Positions 1 to 8,142 of a stretch of DNA of 64,000 bases are shown one piece after another (the first letter of the stretch is position 1; every line of letters begins with the position of its first letter). This stretch comes from Mucilaginibacter sp. OK098 (GTDB lineage Bacteria; Bacteroidota; Bacteroidia; Sphingobacteriales; Sphingobacteriaceae). A model generated the notes under the pieces. It saw only the letters and a list, made by a program, of their open reading frames with translations. It did not search any database and was not told the DNA's origin. The DNA lies in the NCBI RefSeq assembly GCF_900142915.1, contig NZ_FRCM01000001.1, positions 248,001 through 312,000 on the forward strand. Reading direction: 5' to 3'. The translations under genes were made by a program, and so were the position numbers.

Positions 1-473
1 AAAGTAAAGTATTCCGTGTCCATATCCTTGAACTTCCCTTTTTGCTGACATTCCTTTACCATGTCCTGCATATAACTGATCGCTTCTTCTGCGATCTGAA
101 ATCCCTCGGACAACGAATCTTTAACCGGTTCGTCAACAATAAACATCAGGTTATAATAATCTTTGTTCTCCTGGGCAAATTGAATAAAAACACGCCCGGA
201 AGCCTTTAACCGCTCGAAGGGGTCTCCAACCTTGTCCAGTACTTTTAACTGGTTCAGCAGCAGGCGAAAACCTTCTTTATGCAATTCGTGGAAAATTTCG
301 CTTTTATCCTTAAAATAGAAATATAGCGAGCCCGGACTATAACGGATCTCCTGGGCAATACTGCGCATGCTGGCCTGTTCATAACCCTTTTCTAAAAAAA
401 TCTTACGTGCACCGTTAAGGATGCGTTTGTGCATTTCCTGCTTCTCTTCCAGTTTTCGTTCTGCTATGCCCAT
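1..473 (-). CDS. TetR-family transcriptional regulator (C-terminus cut by window edge)
   Basis: Translated by hand from the ATG at 473 on the minus strand; reading frame is open to base 1, so the C-terminus is missing. The first ~60 residues are a TetR-type helix-turn-helix: an amphipathic helix, ILNGARKIFLEKGYEQASMR, then SIAQEIRYSPGSLYFYFKDK, the usual DNA-recognition region. The rest is a ligand-binding domain of the type with FAQENKDYYNLMF, as in many WHG/TetR_C regulators. It lies 71 bases downstream of the SDR gene on the same strand, so the two are probably co-transcribed, and a perfect palindrome sits before the SDR gene. Inference: it represses its own operon; the ligand is unknown. 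Confidence 0.88.
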   Translation of the reverse strand, partial: MGIAERKLEEKQEMHKRILNGARKIFLEKGYEQASMRSIAQEIRYSPGSLYFYFKDKSEIFHELHKEGFRLLLNQLKVLDKVGDPFERLKASGRVFIQFAQENKDYYNLMFIVDEPVKDSLSEGFQIAEEAISYMQDMVKECQQKGKFKDMDTEYFT

Positions 474-544
474 TTTTAGATGATGATAAGATACAAATAT
501 AAGATCGCCGTTCGTGTGGCCAAATTTCGCAAGGGTATTTCCAA

Positions 545-1306
545 CTAATTAGCCATTCCCGGACTGATCCGGCCCATAATGCCCACCGCGGCCTTTCTAT
601 TTAATAACTTGAAACCGAACAGCATGAACCGGTTCTTCCAGCCTTGCACCACTCTTGGCTTTTGCCTTCTTTGCAGCGCTCTTACAAGTTCAGTAGCAAC
701 ATCTTCTACGGAAGAGACAACGAACTCAGGAAAGTCGCTCGTCTGCTTGCCCGCATGTACATGAAAGTCTGAGTTCGCAGCTCCTGGATTAAAACCCATC
801 ACGTAAACACCTTTGGGCTTAAACTCATACCATAATGATTCTGAGAAATTGGCAACAAAACTTTTGGTGGCTGCATACACAGAACCGCCCGGCAGCGAAG
901 AATGGGCAAGCAACGAGCCAATATTGATGAGCGCATCCCCTTTGACAGCTTTCTGTAAGAAGCTATACGACAAAGTAACCAAAGCTTGCATATTGAGCTG
1001 CATGGTGGCCAGCTGGTCTTCCAGCGGGATATCCGTAAATTTTCCGTAAGTACCTGTACCTGCATTGTTAATGAGAACATCGTACTTTTCAACGCTGAGA
1101 TGTGCCGCCAGCTTTTGCAGATCCTCTTTGTTGTTCAGATCAGCGACCAGGATGGTGTGGCCGCTGCCGCTTAAACTGCTTAACGCCTTTTCGAGGCGGT
1201 CCCTGTTACGGGCTACCAGCGTTAGCTGGTAATTCTGTTGAGCCAGCTGCCGGGCCGTTTCGAGCCCGATGCCTCCGCTGGCGCCTGTGATCAATGCTTT
1301 TTTCAT
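545..1306 (-). CDS. Short-chain dehydrogenase/reductase (SDR)
   Basis: A 253-residue classical SDR, presumably a cytosolic NAD(P)-dependent oxidoreductase. Visible family signatures are the dinucleotide-binding TGASGGIG near residue 8, NNAG near residue 80, the catalytic serine in INIGSLL, and YAATK (Tyr and Lys of the active site) near residue 145. Length is normal for the family. The substrate cannot be read from sequence. The ATG at 1306 is well placed before the glycine motif. It precedes a TetR regulator gene on the same strand, and a 23-bp palindrome lies 33 bases upstream, which suggests ligand-inducible control of a two-gene operon. Confidence 0.93.
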   Translation of the reverse strand: MKKALITGASGGIGLETARQLAQQNYQLTLVARNRDRLEKALSSLSGSGHTILVADLNNKEDLQKLAAHLSVEKYDVLINNAGTGTYGKFTDIPLEDQLATMQLNMQALVTLSYSFLQKAVKGDALINIGSLLAHSSLPGGSVYAATKSFVANFSESLWYEFKPKGVYVMGFNPGAANSDFHVHAGKQTSDFPEFVVSSVEDVATELVRALQRRQKPRVVQGWKNRFMLFGFKLLNRKAAVGIMGRISPGMAN

Positions 1307-1338
1307 GATTGCCTGGATTAATTTAAAACCAGGACAAA

Positions 1339-1361
1339 TTTATTGAACAGTGTTCAATAAA
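1339..1361. promoter_or_regulatory. Candidate TetR operator (23-bp perfect palindrome)
   Basis: Two perfect 11-base arms around a single central G, core TTGAACAGTGTTCAA. It lies 33 bases upstream of the SDR start on the minus strand, where a repressor would cover the promoter. TetR-family regulators commonly bind palindromes of this size; assignment to the TetR gene at 1-473 is inference from position. Confidence 0.6.
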
Positions 1362-1464
1362 ACAAAAGCAACCAGTCGTTATTTTAAAACCTGACATTAA
1401 AAACAGAAAACGTTACCCAATGAAGTTTAGACACTACGCACAGTTAGGCGCAAAAGAACACTTA

Positions 1465-1606
1465 TTATTTCTCCTTGTAAACCTCTCTAATAATCCTTAA
1501 AATTTCCTGTATGTGTTCTAATAGCGTCTCTTTATCCCCGCTGATAACAATATCAAAAACACAGATGTCAAGATCTTTTATTGAGGATGTGAAAAAAAAA
1601 GTCTTG
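1465..1606 (-). pseudogene. Possible C-terminal gene remnant
   Basis: On the minus strand an open frame of about 46 codons ends in TAA at 1465-1467 and begins just after another in-frame TAA; it has no ATG, GTG or TTG. Its last part (KETLLEHIQEILRIIREVYK) reads like an amphipathic helical protein end. It follows the secreted-protein gene directly. It may be chance or a decayed gene; no family is recognised. Confidence 0.22.
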
Positions 1607-1611
1607 CATTA

Positions 1612-2892
1612 TCAATAAACAATTTTGCTAAATGGGATACCGACGGTTAACCCTACGAAAGTTTTATTACGGGATAATTCGTCTCTAAGCTGCGTATGAT
1701 TAATATTGGAAAAGCAAACCTGGGCCTCGAAATTTACGGCAGGCACGCCCTTTTTATCGATTAATACAATGGGTATTCCAATTATTGAATTAACAGCATG
1801 GTATGCACCAAAGTTTTTTTCAGTTTTGAAACTTAACCCAACATGAGAATCCCCGGGTATGTAGACGAATTTCCCGGAGATTGCAGGGGTAAGATAATTG
1901 TTGTAAGGCCCGGCAAACTCACCGTAAGAGGTAGTCAATAAGTCGGGATTGCCTCCTTGTACGCTGTTGCTGATAGTTGTTTTAGCTGTAAAAGTCAAAA
2001 AGAATCGACCTGCTTTAGGGCTGTCCCAAAAACGGGTATGGGTAACAAAAACCTGAAAAGGATAATTATATCTGGATCTTGTTCCATTATTCATGTTTAC
2101 TATTTCAAATTTTTGCGGAATGACCGGCAAATAAACCCCAAAAGTTGTCCAGCAGTCGCTTACCAGTTTATAATTGTTGGTATTGATCAAAAGTTCAGAC
2201 TGTCCTTGTGAAAAGCTTTGAAGATATTCATCTCTAAGAGCAGCATAGAAATTAAGCCGCAGGGTAGTTTTTACGATTTTTAAATCCTGCCCGGGAACAT
2301 CAGCTGGCTTTAAGGAAGCCAAGCTATTTTCAAAGACGGCCACCTTTGTACGTATCTTCGCAGCTATATCTTGAACTAATATGGCCCTGCCTGCGTCCAT
2401 ATTCATTTTTTGGGCTCCGCAGTTATCATACCCGGTTTTGGGTTTTCCCATCCATGTTTTTTGCAAGGCGAAGCCTAACTGGTTATTGGTGTACTTATTC
2501 GTGAAATTTCCGGTATAGGTATTTGCGATATTGGCTCTCGCGCCGATAACAATAAATGACCTCACCCAATCGTCGCTATCAACCGGTTGATGAAAATTAT
2601 GGTTGATTGTTATGCTCCCTTCTGTGGCATCTATAGTAATGTAATTTTTATAAAGCGAAAGATCATAATTATCTGAAAGGTATGAGCTAACCTTGTTAGA
2701 AAGAAAGGTATTCATGGCTTTATTAGAGATCAGCATACCTGTGCCGGTGACGCAAGGGGTATTTACAACTTTTGTATTTACTGCATTTATTTCAGTAATA
2801 ATTTGCTCAGACGTTTGTGCCCAAACAATTTTCATTGAAATGCAGCAAACAACAAGGATACAAACACATTTTCGAACTAAGCTAGACCCCAT
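1612..2892 (-). CDS. Secreted protein of unknown function, possibly outer-membrane
   Basis: 426 residues with a clear export signal (basic start, hydrophobic stretch, VWAQ cleavage-like end at about residue 26). The mature part is rich in alternating polar/aromatic strands and ends in IPFSKIVY with a terminal aromatic residue, which is compatible with an outer-membrane beta-barrel, but no family is recognised. The start codon overlaps the end of the upstream FAD-oxidase gene by 16 bases, so the two are probably translationally coupled. Met20 is an alternative start but would cut the signal peptide. It is the last gene of a six-gene leftward cluster of mostly exported proteins. Confidence 0.75.
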   Translation of the reverse strand: MGSSLVRKCVCILVVCCISMKIVWAQTSEQIITEINAVNTKVVNTPCVTGTGMLISNKAMNTFLSNKVSSYLSDNYDLSLYKNYITIDATEGSITINHNFHQPVDSDDWVRSFIVIGARANIANTYTGNFTNKYTNNQLGFALQKTWMGKPKTGYDNCGAQKMNMDAGRAILVQDIAAKIRTKVAVFENSLASLKPADVPGQDLKIVKTTLRLNFYAALRDEYLQSFSQGQSELLINTNNYKLVSDCWTTFGVYLPVIPQKFEIVNMNNGTRSRYNYPFQVFVTHTRFWDSPKAGRFFLTFTAKTTISNSVQGGNPDLLTTSYGEFAGPYNNYLTPAISGKFVYIPGDSHVGLSFKTEKNFGAYHAVNSIIGIPIVLIDKKGVPAVNFEAQVCFSNINHTQLRDELSRNKTFVGLTVGIPFSKIVY

Positions 2893-4403
2893 TGCTGCAG
2901 AATTGGATTGGTGAATACTTTAATAGTGTTGGGGTCAAGCAATTGGTTACGTGCTGCTTGCCATGATGTTACAGCTGCTCCATACATATTATTTATTCGG
3001 GCTGGGTACAGTTCATTTACCTTTCCCCAATGAAAGGTGAATGGAATATCGTTGTCTTCCAACATTTTCCAAACCTGTGTATAGAAATTATAAACGCTGC
3101 TGGAATAACATGCGTCGAGCTCCATTACACAAGTTTGATCAAAACGAGTGAACCCCATTGTAGCCTGTGTCTTTTTAACAAACCTGAAAGAAAAGAGGCC
3201 GGGAAATGGACCAATGCTGGAATTTGTACTCATCATCAGCTGAATAACCTGGTTCACATTGGCGATAGAAAAGCCCACTGCAGCGCTCAGGAGCCTGCCT
3301 CTTAACGTGGTATTGTTAAAAATTTCGCCCATGGTGCCAAATTGTGGGATGGGATTGTTTTGCGAATCAACTTTACTCAACGATAGGCTTGCGCCAAGAA
3401 CTTTGTTCACCAGTACAGGCACCAACGCGGGTATCGATTCTGTTAGTAAACCAATAAAAGCCGGGGCGTCATCACCCGGCCCAATGCCGGCTTCGTTGTC
3501 AACTGGCGGCGAATAGGTATTGTTATAGTCCCGCTTATACATTGTAGTTACGTAAGCCCCCTTGTCCATATCATAAGGATTCAATAAAACCGCAAAGTGA
3601 TAGGGCCTCTCAGTGCCGCATGGCAAATTGGCGTTAGTAAAATCAAGCGTTTGCATGATGTTTTTTAAAGAATCGTCATAAGGCATACGCGTCATGTATG
3701 TTTCCAGCAAAAAGATCTTTTCTGTTTCTATCATCACGCCATGTACAACTCCAAAACTGCCAAAACTTACCAATGCAGCGTTAAAAAGATCATCGTCCTG
3801 AATAAACTCAGCCTGTATATTACTTATAAACGCGGCTGAAACCACCGGCGCCGTTTTTCGCTCCAGGTATACGTGCCGGTTAGGGCCAACAATTAAATGT
3901 ATACCAACAACGCATTCCTGAACTGCGCCAAAATCAAACGCCGAACCATGGATACCTGTACCAATAGCGCCGGCTATTGTTTGTCCGTTACTGGCTCCGG
4001 ATGCTTTTAACGATTGGTTTTTATCTTTCAAATAATCGCCGATCTCCTGGATACTCATCCCGCTTTGTGCAAAAAGCAGGTAATTTGGATCGCCTCCATA
4101 GCCGGCTGCCACACTATTTTGGGTAACATCGAAACGGGTATTAAGCGGTTTAGTGTCCAGCATAATTCCGTTATTTACTGTTGCAATCTTCGTCCATGAC
4201 CAACCGGCGCCGAGTGAGCGTAAGGGAGTTTGCGTAGCGATGGCTTCGCTGATCATATTTAAAAAACCTTTTGTGGCGTCATTATAACCACTAAGCGCGT
4301 CCATATCTGGTTCATCCCCTAATTCATAAAGGTTTTTAATATCTTCTGTAAACGTCTGATGCCGGTTTTGCCAGCTCGTTTGATTTGTTTTAATAATTTT
4401 CAT
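2877..4403 (-). CDS. FAD-linked oxidase, aldono-lactone oxidase-like
   Basis: 508 residues. The N-terminal half is a PCMH-type FAD-binding domain: PLRSLGAGWSWTKIA (residues ~60-75), GASNGQTIAGAIGTGIHGSA (~137-157, the pyrophosphate-binding segment) and GVVHGVMIETE (~225-235). The C-terminal half resembles the D-arabinono-1,4-lactone oxidase domain, including FTFHWGK near residue 455, where this family has an H-W-x-K motif near the substrate. Members oxidise sugar lactones or alditols and pass electrons to oxygen or another acceptor; the substrate here is unknown. No signal peptide is seen, although both neighbours are exported proteins. It lies 4 bases after a Bor-like lipoprotein gene and overlaps the next gene. 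Confidence 0.85.
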   Translation of the reverse strand: MKIIKTNQTSWQNRHQTFTEDIKNLYELGDEPDMDALSGYNDATKGFLNMISEAIATQTPLRSLGAGWSWTKIATVNNGIMLDTKPLNTRFDVTQNSVAAGYGGDPNYLLFAQSGMSIQEIGDYLKDKNQSLKASGASNGQTIAGAIGTGIHGSAFDFGAVQECVVGIHLIVGPNRHVYLERKTAPVVSAAFISNIQAEFIQDDDLFNAALVSFGSFGVVHGVMIETEKIFLLETYMTRMPYDDSLKNIMQTLDFTNANLPCGTERPYHFAVLLNPYDMDKGAYVTTMYKRDYNNTYSPPVDNEAGIGPGDDAPAFIGLLTESIPALVPVLVNKVLGASLSLSKVDSQNNPIPQFGTMGEIFNNTTLRGRLLSAAVGFSIANVNQVIQLMMSTNSSIGPFPGLFSFRFVKKTQATMGFTRFDQTCVMELDACYSSSVYNFYTQVWKMLEDNDIPFTFHWGKVNELYPARINNMYGAAVTSWQAARNQLLDPNTIKVFTNPILQQWGLA

Positions 4404-4407
4404 AGCA

Positions 4408-4758
4408 TTACATTTTTCCGGTTTTAGGGCAAGGTTTGCTGCATTTCCAATATAATTTGGCAGGGCTCCAGATGCCGAGTGTTACGACACCTATAAGATA
4501 TTGGCCAAAATTCCTTCTTAAATAAACTTCCGACATTCCGGGAGACCCCAGCGAATCACATATCGGTGTGGTTACTGCCTTCGGGCTTTGAAGAATTCCC
4601 CATAAATAAACATTGATGGGATGACTTTGATATTCGGTACCTTCCTGTTTATGAGTTTGGACCCGAAAAGTAACGCAGCTGCTTGTAAGTAATGTGATAA
4701 CCAACAAAAATGCTACCACTGGCTTACGGAAATAAATTGGTTTAAAATGAATATTCAT
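4408..4758 (-). CDS. Bor-like lipoprotein
   Basis: 116 residues with a lipoprotein signal: hydrophobic FLLVITLLTSS then Cys28. The C-terminal half (ICDSLGSPGMSEVYL, then a glycine-rich hydrophobic stretch VVTLGIWSPAKLYWKC) has the same pattern as the Bor/Iss family of phage-borne serum-resistance lipoproteins (ICGG...GFITLGIYTPLEARVYC, from memory). Bor proteins are outer-membrane lipoproteins of unclear mechanism. Here the gene is chromosomal, in a six-gene cluster, 4 bases upstream of the FAD oxidase. The likeness is by pattern only and was not tested by search. Confidence 0.65.
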   Translation of the reverse strand: MNIHFKPIYFRKPVVAFLLVITLLTSSCVTFRVQTHKQEGTEYQSHPINVYLWGILQSPKAVTTPICDSLGSPGMSEVYLRRNFGQYLIGVVTLGIWSPAKLYWKCSKPCPKTGKM

Positions 4759-4802
4759 GATGGTTTTGGTTGATTAGGTTTAAAGTAAAACTTAATAGTA
4801 GT

Positions 4803-5513
4803 TTATAAAGAGCCTTGTTTATCCTGGGCTAACAGGGATTTTGTGTCGGCTGAAATATTGGACGTAATGCCATTTACCGTTGCGCCTGCATTAACACTGG
4901 ATGGAGTTACCGGGGCATTTTTGTTTTCAGATGTTTTCAGGCCCAGGTAAGCGCTTGCGCTTATACCCATAAGGCCTAGCAGCTGGTTATTGATAACGGA
5001 ATGATCAGGCAAAATTTGCTTTTGATGAACTGACGCTATATAAATAAATCCGACAACTATTATCCATATCACGTTTTGTAAACGGTGAATGCTTACACCC
5101 TTTTCATCTGAAATGATATCCATAAAAAAGCCTTTTGAGGGGATATCCTGCTGGGGAACCGCATCGCCCTGGTTATTTTGCTGGCTGGTATCAATCACTT
5201 TTGCAACAGCAGTTGTACCCCCGGCTATTCCCAATAACAGTAAATTGACAGGGTCAATATCTGGCACAGAAATAGCGCCTTTTAGTAACCCCGGGAAGAT
5301 GGTATAAATAAACGAGCTTACGATGATAACAGTCCAAAAAGCGAGTTGAGTCCGCCCAAGACTGTAGGCCGGCCTCGGTTTTTTGATGCCTTTTGTGATT
5401 GTTAATTGCTGAAAGTTAGCAATGTTAAAAATTTCGGTACGTAACATCGATGATTTTTTCCCGATGATGATGACCAGTGCGCTAAAAATAAGGAGCAGAA
5501 AAAAGTAAATCAT
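4803..5513 (-). CDS. Multi-pass inner-membrane protein of unknown function
   Basis: 236 residues with about five hydrophobic segments: residues ~1-17, 56-76, 88-104, 147-163 and 178-194. Between the first two lies a motif-like stretch PAYSLGRTQLAFW, and the later half has GVSIHRLQNVIWIIVVGFIY; both occur in bacterial proteins of unknown function as far as I recall. The C-terminal ~40 residues are Ser/Thr/Asn-rich and probably soluble. No catalytic motif is visible. It is the third gene of the leftward cluster, 61 bases after the lipoprotein gene and 44 bases before the Bor-like gene. Confidence 0.7.
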   Translation of the reverse strand: MIYFFLLLIFSALVIIIGKKSSMLRTEIFNIANFQQLTITKGIKKPRPAYSLGRTQLAFWTVIIVSSFIYTIFPGLLKGAISVPDIDPVNLLLLGIAGGTTAVAKVIDTSQQNNQGDAVPQQDIPSKGFFMDIISDEKGVSIHRLQNVIWIIVVGFIYIASVHQKQILPDHSVINNQLLGLMGISASAYLGLKTSENKNAPVTPSSVNAGATVNGITSNISADTKSLLAQDKQGSL

Positions 5514-5574
5514 GACAGGTTGGTTTTGATTATTTATAAATTCAGTTTATTGTTCATTTTTTGTATACATCTAA

Positions 5575-6393
5575 TTATTTAGCTTTTCGGTCTGCCCGGT
5601 AGATTACATACTTATCTTTAAAAAAAAGTGTGTTTGTTGTAAAAGGGATAAAGAGCTGAAACTTCGTTCCATCCTGCACATAATAAAACGTATTATTATT
5701 TATACTTTCTTGATTTGCTTTATTCTGCGCGTCCTTTTCCATAAAAATAATATGCCAGTCGTTTTGTTTATGAAAAGTCATACCGTTATACAGCGCATCA
5801 TTTATCTCATACACATTCTCATAGGAAGCATAGCGTTTTTCTGCCACGCGGAGCAGAGTAAGCTGGTCGCCACTTTTATCCACAGTCCAATTATCGGTAT
5901 GGATGCCGTCGTCAGCATAAAATATAAACTGATTTGGATCTGAATCATCTACGCTACCAATTAAAAACACCCTGAAATCGGCGCCATTGGGATGATCAAG
6001 CCCGGCAAAGCGCGAAAGATCACTGTACCGGTTCTGATACCGGTCAGCAACTGTTGATATATATACTACCGTTTTTTCAGTTTGCGAAATCCACAAATAT
6101 TCGATCTCTATAATTTTTTTGTTTTGGGCGCCTGTTCCTACTACCCCAGGATTCATCGAGGTTTTGTCATCATGTAACCCTAATACTTTTTGGACTTTAT
6201 CTGTTCCTTCAATAGGTTTATCCTCCGAAGTTATCGCGCGGTAATAAAAATCATAGGAGCTATCCAGCCTGATTGGTTTCCAGTTGGTTGGGACGCTGGC
6301 TGGCGTAGGAAGCGTTTTATAGGCAAACTGGCTACAGCCATTGAAAAGAAACAGCCAGCTAAGCAACGCAATGATGATCAATTTTTTTTTCAT
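5575..6393 (-). CDS. Lipoprotein of unknown function
   Basis: 272 residues with a standard lipoprotein signal: MKKK, hydrophobic core, then FNGC with the acylated Cys at residue 20. The mature protein is mixed polar and beta-rich with many aromatic residues; I recognise no domain. The start ATG overlaps the stop of the upstream outer-membrane-like gene (ATGA), which shows translational coupling and argues the two products act together, probably in the outer membrane. It belongs to the leftward cluster that also encodes a Bor-like lipoprotein and an FAD oxidase. Confidence 0.72.
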   Translation of the reverse strand: MKKKLIIIALLSWLFLFNGCSQFAYKTLPTPASVPTNWKPIRLDSSYDFYYRAITSEDKPIEGTDKVQKVLGLHDDKTSMNPGVVGTGAQNKKIIEIEYLWISQTEKTVVYISTVADRYQNRYSDLSRFAGLDHPNGADFRVFLIGSVDDSDPNQFIFYADDGIHTDNWTVDKSGDQLTLLRVAEKRYASYENVYEINDALYNGMTFHKQNDWHIIFMEKDAQNKANQESINNNTFYYVQDGTKFQLFIPFTTNTLFFKDKYVIYRADRKAK

Positions 6394-7370
6394 TTCAGTC
6401 CCGTTTGTTGTATTAAACCATAATAAGTTAAACCAATGGTATAATATGCCGGGGTATAAGGCACCATATGATAAGTATCCAATACTTCAGTATGAATATC
6501 GTGTTGTAAATCTAACCTCACAGAATTATATTGCTGAATTTGAAGCCCATAGCCGCGAAATGGATTCCCCAGGCTTAAATCAAACAAGCTGCGGTTAAAT
6601 TGCCGTTGGTCCTTATCAAAATAATCCATAAAAGCTACATACAATTTATTGGAAGCCTCGAAGGTACTTTGCGAGTAGCCTGTGTATTTATGATAGGCAA
6701 GCTCAACTTCATTTATTAAGGTATTTCTCGGCCCGTTGTAAATCAGCATCCCGCCGCCTGTTTGGTACCGGTCAAAGGCATCGCCCAACGCGAGCTGTTT
6801 AAATGGAACTGAGCCGTCGTTGTAATAAGCGAACTGAAAGCCCCCGGCAATGTTCAGATCAATAAAACCAATACGTTGTATTTTCTTTTCAGGATCAGTA
6901 ACCAGGGATACAACAGTACCAACAGAAATGGAATGATCGAATGGGTTTTGGAGGGCAGGCCTTGCATAATTTGAGAAGTAATATAAATTGACATATCGGT
7001 TAGGGTCCTGTATACCATGTAAACGGTTAGGCCAACCTGCGGTCAATGTTAATGCGGGTAATATTTCAAAGTTGGCTGGATAGAGTTGATCGTCATTACT
7101 CCGCGTACCCAAACCAAAATTATATAGTTGAAACTCAACGTTCGCTGATTCGTACAGCCAGCTGTCTATAAAGGTTGATCCAACACCAACATCGGCGCCG
7201 AGTCTGAAATATGGGTTCCTTTTATGCTTCTGGGTATCGAACAATAAAGAGGCTTTAATACTAAAACCATATTGCATATTGTTAGCAGCATAAAAATGAC
7301 CTGTTGTAGTTTGCCCGAAACCTTGTATCGTTAGAAATAGCAACAGGAAAAGGCTGGTCAAACTTCTCAT
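6390..7370 (-). CDS. Secreted outer-membrane-like protein, first gene of the cluster
   Basis: 326 residues with a signal peptide (LLLFLTIQGFGQ, cleavage near residue 20). The mature sequence alternates short beta-type stretches with glycine/aromatic residues (FRLGADVGVG, YTPAYYTIGLTYYGLI), typical of an outer-membrane beta-barrel. The segment GDAFDRYQTGGG... followed by YHKYTGY recalls Bacteroidota proteins that databases label 'polymorphic toxin type 23'; I treat that as weak memory and not as evidence of toxicity. It is the promoter-proximal gene of the six-gene leftward cluster and overlaps the next gene by 4 bases. Confidence 0.7.
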   Translation of the reverse strand: MRSLTSLFLLLFLTIQGFGQTTTGHFYAANNMQYGFSIKASLLFDTQKHKRNPYFRLGADVGVGSTFIDSWLYESANVEFQLYNFGLGTRSNDDQLYPANFEILPALTLTAGWPNRLHGIQDPNRYVNLYYFSNYARPALQNPFDHSISVGTVVSLVTDPEKKIQRIGFIDLNIAGGFQFAYYNDGSVPFKQLALGDAFDRYQTGGGMLIYNGPRNTLINEVELAYHKYTGYSQSTFEASNKLYVAFMDYFDKDQRQFNRSLFDLSLGNPFRGYGLQIQQYNSVRLDLQHDIHTEVLDTYHMVPYTPAYYTIGLTYYGLIQQTGLK

Positions 7371-7700
7371 TATATCATCGATTTAATAATAAGTTGATGA
7401 ACGAAGTATGGAACAATGTCGGGAACATATACAATAAGATTTGGTGGAATAAATTTAAATAAATAATATTTAAATAAAAGGGTGTTTTTACGGTATTTTA
7501 TTAGTAATCAACGGGTAATGCATCTTACTTGGAAGTTCAATTAGTGGTTGCTGTTACAGTAATAATAGTATTTTATTTATTAAATAAATATTAGATATTC
7601 CAGTAGGTTTGGCCATTCCGGGCTACAGGTTCATTCAATAGTATAAAATACACATTTTGAAGCACAGAAACTAAGCTTGGTTAAAGTGTTTCGGAATGTT

Positions 7701-7841
7701 ATGATCAACGGAGCAGAATCAGATGATCAATGGTTCAATTTATCCGGAAATCAGCAACATAATAATTTCATAAAAAGCATGGTAATCTTCATTACTACTG
7801 TGCTTTTTTGTGATCTTATTGTAAGAGGCTCAAGCTCTTGA
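7701..7841 (+). CDS. Possible 46-residue small protein
   Basis: An ATG-started frame of 46 codons with a hydrophobic second half (FIKSMVIFITTVLFCDLIV) that could be one membrane segment. There is no clear ribosome binding site and no relative that I recognise. It is listed because it lies upstream of a rightward terminator-like hairpin in a stretch otherwise without genes; it may well be chance. Confidence 0.15.
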   Translation: MINGAESDDQWFNLSGNQQHNNFIKSMVIFITTVLFCDLIVRGSSS

Positions 7842-8040
7842 AAATAATTGGTATCAAAGTATGATAGAAACAATAATTAATTCATCCGCTATTATTAGAG
7901 TAAGTTCAAAATGGATTTCATTACTCATATAAAACATAATGCGCTTTTAAAAGCTAAAAGTTATCCTTATTTTAACGATAGATATACAGTAGTAAAAATC
8001 GGGTGAGTGATTCATGTAGTTAGACAATCTCATGTGTATT

Positions 8041-8075
8041 AAGTGGCTGTTAATGAGAGTCAGCCATTTTTTTTT
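8041..8075 (+). terminator. Rho-independent terminator-like hairpin
   Basis: TGGCTG (8044-8049) pairs with CAGCCA (8061-8066), with extra A-T pairs outside, and is followed directly by a run of nine T (8067-8075). The orientation is rightward. No rightward gene of normal size precedes it, so the transcript it would end is unknown. Confidence 0.55.
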
Positions 8076-8142
8076 AATTAAATGTAAAAAGGCAATAACT
8101 AGATAATTGTATAGTATCGCTAGTTGCAAGATCCTCTATTTG

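Larger units (their letters stand above)
7371..8142. other. Gene-free AT-rich region
   Basis: About 770 bases with no convincing gene. It must carry the promoter of the leftward cluster near 7371-7440. It contains an AT-only inverted repeat at 7454-7474 (8-base arms TTTAAATA/TATTTAAA), a second AT-rich inverted repeat near 7572-7590, a possible 46-codon frame at 7701-7841 and a terminator-like hairpin at 8041-8075 facing right. The hairpin suggests that something short is transcribed rightwards here. Confidence 0.5.

Noticed and set aside
6390..7370. Reading the 326-residue protein as a polymorphic toxin
   Set aside because: Only a vague likeness to 'type 23' toxin labels, with a signal peptide, barrel-like pattern and no immunity gene beside it.
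7441..7600. AT-rich inverted repeats as an origin or attachment site
   Set aside because: They consist only of A and T, are short, and lack direct repeats, an integrase or DnaA-box-like sequence nearby.
7947..8129. 60-codon leftward frame in the gene-free region
   Set aside because: It overlaps the rightward hairpin and T run, has low-complexity composition and no recognisable feature.
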